Source of the DNA: Akkermansia sp. N21116
Lineage (GTDB): Bacteria; Verrucomicrobiota; Verrucomicrobiia; Verrucomicrobiales; Akkermansiaceae
Reading direction: 5' to 3'
DNA length: 64,000 bases
Assembly (NCBI RefSeq): GCF_029854705.2
Contig: NZ_CP139035.1
Coordinates: forward strand, 992,001-1,056,000
Shown: positions 34,379 to 41,345 of the stretch, piece by piece
Layout of the letters: the number at the start of each line of letters is the position of its first letter
Numbering within the stretch: position 1 is the stretch's first letter
Translations under genes and position numbers: made by a program
The notes under the pieces: model-generated
Told to the model about the DNA's origin: nothing
The model's input: only the letters and a program-made list of their open reading frames with translations
Databases searched by the model: none

Positions 34379-35864
34379 AAAACGTTACAAGGTTAGGAGT
34401 GAGATTTAACTTCGCTTTCAACCCTTGGCAAGTTGCGGCTTGCCAAGGGTTTTGATTCGATAGTTTCGTAATATGGTGTTGCTCATGCATTCATTCCGGC
34501 AGTTTCATTCCGTAGGATAGGTAAAGTCTTCATTCATCTTCTGTTTTTGTAACACTATTTCAGGACTGGACAATGACTCGCAAGTGAAAATCTTTACTTG
34601 AACAGTTCTTTCGTTGTATATACGTGGTTTTTTGTTGAAACAAAAGTGTTCCTCGTATCGTACTACCTCTGGTTACAGCAATGAATTCCTTACTCTCTCC
34701 CGACAGCAAACGTATTTATGTGGTGGATGCTCTGCGCGGTTTTGCCGTGATGGCAATTATGCTGTTGCACTTCTTGGAGCATTTCATCTATAATTCCTAT
34801 CCCGTGGCTTCCTCTTCAGTAATGGAGGCGGCCAACCAGCAGTTCAAGGAGGTCTTTTTCTTCCTGTTTGCTGGAAAGTCTTATACAATTTTCGCCTTGC
34901 TGTTCGGGTTTACTTTTGCCATTCAGTACCGCAATCAGGCCCGGAAGGGGCGGGATTTTGCGGGCAGGTTTGTCTGGCGCATGTGCCTGCTGGCAGTGTT
35001 TGCCTGTATGAATGCGGTGTTTTTTCCAGGCGGTGACGTGCTGCTGACCTTCGCCGTCGCGGGGCTGCTCCTAGTGCCTTGTCGCCGGTTGAAGACTTCC
35101 AGGCTGGTGGTATTATCCGTGTTCTTCCTGGCCCAGCCTCTGGAGTGGGCCTATGCGGTGATGCAATGGATGAATCCGGGCTGGGCGCCCCCCTCCCTGG
35201 CTGTTGCGGAGTCATACGCTTCCCTGAAAACGGCCGTGGATACGGGCAATTTCTGGTTGATGGCCTGGGAAAACCTGACGGTGGGACAATGGGCCAGCCT
35301 GGCCTGGGGTATTGAGGCAGGACGTCTGATGCAGGCTCCGGGATTGTTTCTTCTGGGATTCGTACTGGGACGGCAGGATTTCTTTTTACAGAATGACCGA
35401 AACGCCATGTTCTGGACCCGGGGAATGCTTTTTTCCCTGGTTGGGACCGTGGCATTTTATGTGGTGATGTCTCTTCCGGATTTACCTGCTCCGGTGCACA
35501 CTGTCTTCACCATGTGGCACAATGTCTGCTTTACCGGAGTATGGGTAGCCGGGTTCGTTTTGCTGTACAGGCTGGAATATTTCAGGAAAGTGACGGTTCC
35601 ATTGCTGACTTATGGGCGCATGAGTCTCACCAACTACGTCTCCCAGTCCATAATAGGCTCCCTGATTTTCTTCCCGTACGCGTTAGGGCTGGCCCCTTAT
35701 TGCGGATATCTGGTCAGCTTTGCAATCGGTTGTGCTGCCATGGCCGGACAGATATGCTTCTGCCGCTGGTGGCTGGAGCGACATCGTTACGGAGTTCTGG
35801 AAGGATGGTGGCACTGGGGGACTTGGCTGGATGCAGGAAAGGCACTCAAACCGGAAGCTCAGTA
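34376..35864 (+). mobile_element. putative inserted cassette carrying the DUF418 gene
   Basis: The segment between the two halves of the split gene, about 1489 bases. It holds a terminator hairpin (34420-34454), about 230 AT-rich bases that probably contain a promoter, and the DUF418 gene, which ends at the right boundary. CTTCTA at the left and TAGAAG at the right face each other across the insert. No transposase is seen. This is an inference from the reading-frame reconstruction. Confidence 0.4.
34420..34454 (+). terminator. Rho-independent terminator ahead of the DUF418 gene
   Basis: AACCCTTGGCAAG and CTTGCCAAGGGTT form a perfect 13-bp stem around TTGCGG, followed by TTTTG. It would stop read-through from the DUF932 operon into the cassette. 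Confidence 0.8.
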
Positions 35865-35865
35865 G
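34681..35865 (+). CDS. DUF418 family integral membrane protein
   Basis: 394 residues with about ten hydrophobic spans. The family opening VVDALRGFAVMAIMLLH and the C-terminal DUF418 block (RKVTVPLLTYGRMSLTNYVS and LGLAPYCGYLVSFAIGC) are clear. DUF418 proteins sit in the inner membrane; their exact role is not known, with acyl transfer or transport suggested by the fold. The gene fills most of a segment that appears to be inserted in a small gene of the mobile operon. It has its own upstream terminator and probably its own promoter. Confidence 0.88.
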   Translation: MNSLLSPDSKRIYVVDALRGFAVMAIMLLHFLEHFIYNSYPVASSSVMEAANQQFKEVFFFLFAGKSYTIFALLFGFTFAIQYRNQARKGRDFAGRFVWRMCLLAVFACMNAVFFPGGDVLLTFAVAGLLLVPCRRLKTSRLVVLSVFFLAQPLEWAYAVMQWMNPGWAPPSLAVAESYASLKTAVDTGNFWLMAWENLTVGQWASLAWGIEAGRLMQAPGLFLLGFVLGRQDFFLQNDRNAMFWTRGMLFSLVGTVAFYVVMSLPDLPAPVHTVFTMWHNVCFTGVWVAGFVLLYRLEYFRKVTVPLLTYGRMSLTNYVSQSIIGSLIFFPYALGLAPYCGYLVSFAIGCAAMAGQICFCRWWLERHRYGVLEGWWHWGTWLDAGKALKPEAQ

Positions 35866-36182
35866 AAGACTGGGATTTCTCCATACGGTCCGTTCTGGTG
35901 AATCTCCCTGAACTGACGGAAGGACAGCAGAAGTCTCTGGACGAAGACGAAAGTATCCTGCTGGATTCGCCGATTCCGGAGACGGAACTGGATGCACTCG
36001 AAAGCTGCATCCGGCTCTGCGGTGAAGGCATCGACATTCTTGATGTCCGTTGCCTGTATGCCGTCGCCCGTAATAAATATACAAGGGACATGTACGAAGC
36101 CAATATCGGGGCCGTACTGAGACATCTGCTCGAGTCCCGCCATCATCCCGGAAAGGAGGAGTTGCCTGATGCTGACGATTGA
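35865..36182 (+). pseudogene. second part of the split small gene
   Basis: From GAA at 35865 the frame reads EDWDFSIRSVLVNLPELTEG to the stop at 36182, ending HHPGKEELPDADD. Without the first part it has only a GTG at 35898 as a possible start and no RBS. The stop overlaps the start of the 43-residue gene at 36169. The sequence is acidic and helical. It may still be translated from the GTG. Confidence 0.5.
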
Positions 36183-36300
36183 GAAGTACAAAGGCTCTCG
36201 CTTCTGGGCCGTCTTTCGCGACGGAGAGCTGTTGGCCGTGACCGTGTATAAACGGGGAGCCCAGGCTATTGTCAGGGCATTGGAAGGCAAATGTAAATGA
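36169..36300 (+). CDS. 43-residue protein of the mobile operon
   Basis: ATG at 36169 preceded by GGAAAGGAGG at a good distance, one of the best ribosome binding sites in the window. It reads MLTIEKYKGSRFWAVFRDGE to a stop at 36300. It overlaps the previous gene by 14 bases. Probably a small strand-rich protein; no family assigned. Confidence 0.65.
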   Translation: MLTIEKYKGSRFWAVFRDGELLAVTVYKRGAQAIVRALEGKCK

Positions 36301-36448
36301 ACCTGTCCATTCAGCAGCTCGCCTTCATCATAAAGTTGAGCTGTTTTTTAGCTGCTGTACGGAGATTCCAGTTTCCAGCCCCAAATGATGAATACGTATT
36401 GAGGGTAATGTAGAGCCCGGATATGTCTGGGGCTACTTCTGCAAGTAC

Positions 36449-36610
36449 ATGTTCTCTCCCAGCCTGGACAAGTACAGGTACGAGTATAAGGCGTATTCGC
36501 CAGAGACAATCAAGGATGTTATTCTGGAATGGATCAGCGAGTACCAGGACAAGGAGATGATCAAGCAGTTTCGAAAAGCGGGGCTGTATGAGCCTCCCAG
36601 GTTGTCATAG
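36449..36610 (+). CDS. possible 53-residue protein, perhaps 5'-truncated
   Basis: ATG at 36449 reads MFSPSLDKYRYEYKAYSPET to a stop at 36610. The same frame is open back to 36384 (EPGYVWGYFCKY precedes the Met) without a start codon, so the true gene was probably longer. An adjacent frame from ATG at 36297 (MNLSIQQLAFIIKLSCFLAA) runs 38 codons to 36413 and could be its shifted first part. Low confidence. Confidence 0.4.
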   Translation: MFSPSLDKYRYEYKAYSPETIKDVILEWISEYQDKEMIKQFRKAGLYEPPRLS

Positions 36611-36852
36611 CCACACGTTACGGGTTGTGTTACGGTTCGATGTAAAATCCCTTGATAAAACAGGGGTAATCGTAACGAAGATTTCACAAAAGCACAACAG
36701 GATAATGAGGGGCATTCTGCGTGAATGCTTTATGATTAGTCTGTTGTTTGTTTGTGAGTTACGGGGATTTTTCGGGGTGCGGCAGTGTCTTCAAAAGAGT
36801 ACGCGTGCGAAACATTCCTCCCGGAATAAAACCGCACAGGCAAACTTTCCTC

Positions 36853-36880
36853 ACGCACTTCTTCTGAAGAAGAAGTGCGT
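36853..36880. repeat. 13-bp perfect inverted repeat
   Basis: ACGCACTTCTTCT and AGAAGAAGTGCGT face each other across GA. No T-run follows, so it is not a plain terminator on the plus strand. It lies 27 bases ahead of the 48-residue gene and could be a protein binding site or a hairpin in its leader. Confidence 0.6.
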
Positions 36881-36906
36881 TGCTGATAACGAAAAGGAAT
36901 AAACGC

Positions 36907-37053
36907 ATGGTCGTACTGCTTCTGATAGGAGCAACAATGGCTACTGCCTGGACCTGGGGTATGGACGATGAATACGCCAAGGAAAATAACCTTTACCGCC
37001 CTAACTTCTTCGAGTGGATCGGAAACGGATTCTGCCTCGCAGGAGATAAATAA
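36907..37053 (+). CDS. 48-residue protein with N-terminal hydrophobic segment
   Basis: ATG at 36907, with AAAAGGAAT upstream, to TAA at 37053. MVVLLLIGATMATAWTWG is a short hydrophobic segment followed by a polar tail (RPNFFEWIGNGFCLAGDK). Probably a small membrane peptide. Family unknown. Confidence 0.45.
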   Translation: MVVLLLIGATMATAWTWGMDDEYAKENNLYRPNFFEWIGNGFCLAGDK

Positions 37054-37284
37054 TTTCTGTACGCCCGGGACCCATGGTATGGTTCTCGACTACTTCCCGC
37101 CCTTTAGGTTCCGGGTGTACAGTTCAGCTTTCTGCAGGATACCAATTCGTCTATTAGCATAGTCCATCATGACGCCGAGTGGCGTCTTGCCCGGTATCCT
37201 GCAGGAAACATTGTCGTCCTCGATAATCCGGGGACGTGGATTGAAACGTATTGGCTCTTATGCTGCCAACCAAACGGCCATATT

Positions 37285-37326
37285 GAGGCTCCCGGGGAAA
37301 CAGTCTCCGGGAGCCTCGATTCTTTT
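37285..37326 (+). terminator. Rho-independent terminator
   Basis: GAGGCTCCCGGG and CTCCGGGAGCCTC pair around GAAACAGT and are followed by GATTCTTTTT. It probably ends the transcript of the small genes upstream. Confidence 0.75.
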
Positions 37327-37704
37327 TAGCCCCAGAATGGCCCTACAAGGGCCGTTTACCTTCCGGGACGCAAGATTACACCTCTCAGCCCCTGAACGCC
37401 CTTTCTCGGGCATCCTGGGGCCATTCTCGCCGGGTTTGCGGAATTGCTTCCGATTCTGTCCCTCGTGTGCGCGTATGCGTGTCGCATGGGTGAGCACCGG
37501 GTGTATGGGAGTGGAAGCCCTGACCGCGAGGTTTGCGTGAGGGGCCGATCCTCTTAGCAACGTACGAGGGCGAGGACGAAGTCCGAGCAAAGTTGGATGA
37601 CGCCGGGCCAGCTCCGAGGCGCGACCCGAAGGGGCGCGGCGCGGAGCGCAGCCGGCGGCAGCCCAAACGGTGTGATAGCGCGACGAAGGAGCGCGTCTAT
37701 TTTC

Positions 37705-37740
37705 CCTACGGAAAGCTCACGCGAGGGAGCTTTCCGTAGG
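37705..37740. repeat. 14-bp perfect inverted repeat
   Basis: CCTACGGAAAGCTC and GAGCTTTCCGTAGG around ACGCGAGG. It marks the switch from the GC-rich to the AT-rich block. No T-run follows. Confidence 0.8.
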
Positions 37741-37741
37741 T

Positions 37742-37785
37742 GATTCGGAACGAATCATACTTATTATGTGGGTCAAATTTGACCC
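37742..37785. repeat. two further palindromes in the AT-rich block
   Basis: GATTCGGAACGAATC at 37742-37756 and the perfect 16-bp palindrome GGGTCAAATTTGACCC at 37770-37785. Together with the neighbouring repeats they look like protein binding sites. Confidence 0.7.
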
Positions 37786-37892
37786 TTACCTGGTAGTTAA
37801 CTTTTCTTAAATATTTCTTTGTAACTCCTTGTCTCACAATAATAGCAAACGCTAACACCATGATTAAGAACGAGTTACGAAGACGATTTTTT

Positions 37893-37969
37893 GCGCTTTG
37901 AAAAAGCGCGATCATTGATACTCAATGGTTTTCTGTTTAGCAGGGTGTTACTCAGGGTATAAAATACCC
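37893..37969. repeat. hairpin and palindrome upstream of the 307-residue gene
   Basis: GCGCTTT/AAAGCGC at 37893-37909 with a three-base loop, and GGGTAT-AAA-ATACCC at 37955-37969, about 45 bases before the start codon at 38016. The latter is well placed as an operator. Confidence 0.6.
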
Positions 37970-38015
37970 ATAAAAATGGCCCCTAAGCCACAAACTTCAT
38001 GTTTCTCAACGACTT

Positions 38016-38939
38016 ATGGATATAATTGACCAAATAATGGCACGAATCAAGTACCGCTACAACTGCGATGAGCACACCGCAAGAGCTATCCTTGGCTCCC
38101 GGATTCAACGGGACCAGGCGTACATCAAAGTGATGCTGGGGCAGCCGAAATTCTCTCCGGCCATGCAGGGAAAGCTGGAAGAAGTAGAGAGGTTTTTTGC
38201 TGAGTCTCCTGACGAGATTCTGTGTTGCCCCTATGCCCCGGCCAGCGACAGAAGCGTCGATGCGCTTCAAAGGATTATGGCAAGTATCGGAAGGAAGGTT
38301 CCCTACTACGAGAATTGCAGCCAGATCAGAAGCGGTATCGGTAAGCTGGCGTGGAGGTTTACTATGCGAGGACCTGTGCTGTGTATGAAAGGAACCGGCA
38401 AGCCTGTCGAGGATACAGGAAAATTCGTACAGATTTTCCCGGGAACCGCGAAGGGCAAGAAGGTATGGAGGCAGAGGAAGACAGTGACTTTCCCTATAAG
38501 TGGAAAAGATGAACTCTATCCTTCTGCGAGGCGACTCAAGGAGATTATCACGGATCAACAACACTGGTTCGAGGATTACAAGGTGACGTACCGGGAGGAA
38601 ACGTTTTCCGGGATGGAGGTGGTTTCTGTCATTCCTCCGGAAGTCCGTCTCGTATTTCCAGTCCGTATTAACAGTGTGTATAAGGCACGTAATGAGGATC
38701 TGATTATTCGCAGCGAATCCAGACCGATTGAGTATGCGCCCATGATGGCAATGTACGCAGCATGGCTTTACAGTACTTTCGAGTATCCAAGGCCAAACAA
38801 ACCTCTGACTGCTCTTCGCCCGGACGGGAAGATGGTGCAATCTCTGGTAACAGCAGCAGACGCCGTAGACAGGGAGTTTCAGAAAAAACTGACTGAGGCT
38901 ATCGCCGAAAGCAAAAAATTTAGGAGAAAATATGCCTAA
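38016..38939 (+). CDS. 307-residue unknown protein next to the palindrome cluster
   Basis: MDIIDQIMARIKYRYNCDEH opens a compact soluble protein with no signal or span. GMEVVSVIPPEVRLVFPVRI and a basic end (ESKKFRRKYA) are visible. No family recognised. The position directly behind a cluster of palindromes is what one would expect of a replication or partition protein that binds its own origin, but no motif confirms it. Its stop overlaps the next start by eight bases. Confidence 0.65.
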   Translation: MDIIDQIMARIKYRYNCDEHTARAILGSRIQRDQAYIKVMLGQPKFSPAMQGKLEEVERFFAESPDEILCCPYAPASDRSVDALQRIMASIGRKVPYYENCSQIRSGIGKLAWRFTMRGPVLCMKGTGKPVEDTGKFVQIFPGTAKGKKVWRQRKTVTFPISGKDELYPSARRLKEIITDQQHWFEDYKVTYREETFSGMEVVSVIPPEVRLVFPVRINSVYKARNEDLIIRSESRPIEYAPMMAMYAAWLYSTFEYPRPNKPLTALRPDGKMVQSLVTAADAVDREFQKKLTEAIAESKKFRRKYA

Positions 38940-39489
38940 AGTAACAAGATTGAACCCTCACTTTATTGAGGATAATACCCGGCACGAGTGCGTACCTGGT
39001 TCCAAAGTACAAATGAACATGGATAAAATAAACCAAATTATCGAGCTCCTCAAGGAGCCGCATGCCGGCGACGAGTACGTTGTCCAGGCTATTCTGATGG
39101 GGCGCGTGTGCGTCGCGCAGAATCACAGGAATGAATCCGCAGTCGCAACGGACATTCCCTTCACTAGTGCCCCTCCTGAGATTCCCTCGACGGATCAATA
39201 TCAGGGTGGTTATTACGAGGGTGATGTTTTTGTTTCGACTAACGTGGAGCTCATGCACCGCATATTCGAAGTGTATGACGGCAATCTTTACTTCAGGGAC
39301 AGGAAGCGTAATCCATTTTTACGCACCAAGCAGGGAATCGTCAGGCTGTATGATTCCGATGTCTCCCTGATTATGGGAGTGGCCGCCAATCCTGTTCTGC
39401 AAGGGGAGTACCAGTTTGCTGCTGAATCAGATATCGTGCGCCATGAGAGGGCTACGTACGATGTGAGGACATGGGGCAAAGGTAATTGA
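38932..39489 (+). CDS. 185-residue unknown protein, coupled to the 307-residue gene
   Basis: ATG at 38932 overlaps the preceding gene by eight bases, so it is co-translated. MPKVTRLNPHFIEDNTRHEC begins it. An internal ATG (MDKINQIIELLKEP) resembles the start of the upstream protein (MDIIDQIMARI), a hint of a shared domain. No family recognised. The gene ends 230 bases before the tRNA-Leu 3' end. Confidence 0.6.
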   Translation: MPKVTRLNPHFIEDNTRHECVPGSKVQMNMDKINQIIELLKEPHAGDEYVVQAILMGRVCVAQNHRNESAVATDIPFTSAPPEIPSTDQYQGGYYEGDVFVSTNVELMHRIFEVYDGNLYFRDRKRNPFLRTKQGIVRLYDSDVSLIMGVAANPVLQGEYQFAAESDIVRHERATYDVRTWGKGN

Positions 39490-39686
39490 ATATCCCCCGG
39501 TAACCCAAGAAATCGGGTTCTTCGTCATTACATTGTAGACAGACACAAATTAGTGTAGATTTCCATCTAGAAGAACGAGCGGTTTCTTCTTATTTTACAA
39601 TGTTTTTCGACAATAAGCATGTCCCCTGAATGTCCCCCAGTTCGTCAAAAAATAAGATTTTTGACTTCTCATCCCCGACAACAAGA

Positions 39687-39719
39687 AACCCTCTTCAAGT
39701 ATTTCACTTAAAGAGGGTT
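39687..39719 (-). terminator. terminator after tRNA-Leu
   Basis: AACCCTCTT and AAGAGGGTT pair with additional AAGT/ACTT pairs inside, followed on the minus strand by TTCTTGTTG. It lies just 3' of the tRNA gene. Confidence 0.65.
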
Positions 39720-39722
39720 ATT

Positions 39723-39808
39723 TGGTACGCACGAAAGGACTCGAACCTTCACAGGGTTGCCCCCACTAGAACCTGAATCTAGCGCGTCTACCATTCCGCC
39801 ACGTGCGC
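39723..39808 (-). tRNA. tRNA-Leu (anticodon CAG)
   Basis: The minus strand reads GCGCACGTGGCGGAATGG, an anticodon arm with GATTCAGGTTC (CAG in the loop), a long variable arm and TTCGAGTC, and ends CGTGCGTACCA with an encoded CCA. The acceptor stem pairs throughout (with one G-T pair). The long variable arm identifies a type II tRNA (Leu). Its 3' end faces the accessory island, the usual orientation for element integration. Confidence 0.95.
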
Positions 39809-39972
39809 TTTTAGTTGGTAAGACGTGAGGAGTTAACCACGAGGGAGTATGTTTGGCAAGTATTTTCCTTCGTTTTTTTCGATCATGGATGAGAATGGAG
39901 GATGCGGGATGAACGAGAAAGCCCCACGTACGGGGATGCGAGTGGAGCTTTCTATTTAAGGTGTTGATTGTG

Positions 39973-41292
39973 TTAGTATTGCAGTGTTCCTTCGAGGACG
40001 AGCCGTTCAAAATCTGCGACATTGATGACTTGTCCGGTTAGGCGTGCGTGTTCCATGGCGAAGGCCATGACGTGGGAGTGGGCGGACTGGGTGATGGAGG
40101 TTTTCATGTCGGCCGGGGTGGGGACATTGACCATGTCGTCGTACAGTTCGTTGACGAGTCCCCAGTCGCCACCTCCGTGGCCGGCGTAACCTCCGTCGGC
40201 TTCCGGGACTTCAATGACGCGGACGGGACCTCCGAAGTGATCCTGGACGGTGATTTCTCCAGGTCCGTTGTTTTTGTAAAAGACACCTGCGCGGAGTTTG
40301 CCCTTGGTGCCGTAGATTTCAATGTGGCGGCCTTGTTCGAAAGCGGTCATGGTGAATGTACCGGTCATGCCGCCTTCGAAGCGCATGATGCCGACCTGGT
40401 GGTCCGGTTGGTTGTTGTCGCACTGGAGGTAGTCGCGGCCCCAGGGACTGGTGCGGAGCCATTCGTAGATTTCTTCTTCGGTGGCTTCGTCGGCTCGGTC
40501 GTAGACCATCCGGAGCCAGCGGCGGGCTTCGGCGTCGGTGGCGTATTTGCGGGCGTCCCAGGGATCTTCGCCGACGGGGGTGGTCCAATCGACACAGCGT
40601 TCGGGACGCGGGCTTCGGAGGGTTTCCTTGCGGAAGAAGGTGAGTTCTCCGAAGCTGGCGATGGATTCGCATTTGCGGCCGAAGAGCCAGTAGAGGATGT
40701 CCATGTCATGGCAGCATTTGGCGACGATCATGGGAGTGGAGGTATTGCTGTTACCCCAGTGTCCGCGCGTGAAGGAGTGGGCGAAGTGCCAGGCTCCGAC
40801 TCCTTCGTTGGCGTTGAATGTGATGATGTCGCCGAGTTCTCCGCTGGTGATGATGTCGCGGATGGTGTTATAGAACGGGGTGTAGCGCAGGACGTGACAG
40901 ACGAGGACGCGGCGGTTGAGTTCTTCTGCCAGATCGCGGAGCTGGAGGGCTTCCCTCAGGGTTTGGGCGATGGGTTTTTCGAGCAGGATGTCGTAACCGA
41001 GGCGAAGGGCTTTTTGGCAAGGGATATAGTGGTAGTTGTCCTGGGTGCCGATGATGGCGACGTCGGCGAGTTTGGGTTCGGCCAGGAGGGCTTCGGCGTT
41101 TTCAAAGAGACGGACGGAAACCTGTTCGTCCGCGGGGGCGTAGCTGCGGACGGCTTCGGTGCGTTCGCGGACGGGGTCGGCCGCTGCGTTGATTTTGTAG
41201 CGTTCGGGGGTTTCCATTGCCAGTTTTGTATAGGTGCGGGTACGTGCGCCGCAGCCGATGCCGGCAAGGCTGAGCCTGTGTGGAGAGGTCAT
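39973..41292 (-). CDS. Gfo/Idh/MocA family NAD(P)-dependent oxidoreductase
   Basis: 439 residues from the ATG at 41292 (MTSPHRLSLAGIGCGA). The Rossmann motif GIGCGAR and the family motif LLEKPIAQT are clear, with a C-terminal substrate domain (FNANEGVGAWHFAHSF, CHDMDILYWLFG). Such enzymes oxidise sugars or related polyols with NAD(P). Some relatives (GH109) cleave N-acetylgalactosamine by an NAD-dependent route, but I cannot assign that activity here, and no signal peptide is visible. It lies 53 bases after the M3 peptidase gene on the same strand. Confidence 0.9.
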   Translation of the reverse strand: MTSPHRLSLAGIGCGARTRTYTKLAMETPERYKINAAADPVRERTEAVRSYAPADEQVSVRLFENAEALLAEPKLADVAIIGTQDNYHYIPCQKALRLGYDILLEKPIAQTLREALQLRDLAEELNRRVLVCHVLRYTPFYNTIRDIITSGELGDIITFNANEGVGAWHFAHSFTRGHWGNSNTSTPMIVAKCCHDMDILYWLFGRKCESIASFGELTFFRKETLRSPRPERCVDWTTPVGEDPWDARKYATDAEARRWLRMVYDRADEATEEEIYEWLRTSPWGRDYLQCDNNQPDHQVGIMRFEGGMTGTFTMTAFEQGRHIEIYGTKGKLRAGVFYKNNGPGEITVQDHFGGPVRVIEVPEADGGYAGHGGGDWGLVNELYDDMVNVPTPADMKTSITQSAHSHVMAFAMEHARLTGQVINVADFERLVLEGTLQY

Positions 41293-41345
41293 GGTGTGGA
41301 GTGAGTAATTGTTTGTTAAAGTGTTGAAATGAAGCTGAAGGGGGT

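Larger units (their letters stand above)
37054..38015. other. 950-base non-coding region, composite in base composition
   Basis: No convincing gene. It holds a terminator (37285-37326), a GC-rich block at about 37540-37690 with many G/C stems, and then an AT-rich block with four inverted repeats and one hairpin. The plus-strand gene at 38016 follows. This could be a replication or transfer origin, a structured RNA, or a large regulatory region. Confidence 0.5.

Noticed and set aside
40048-41304. Plus-strand frame of 418 residues
   Set aside because: Shadow of the Gfo/Idh/MocA gene on the other strand; its Gly/Val/Asp-rich sequence is an antisense artefact.
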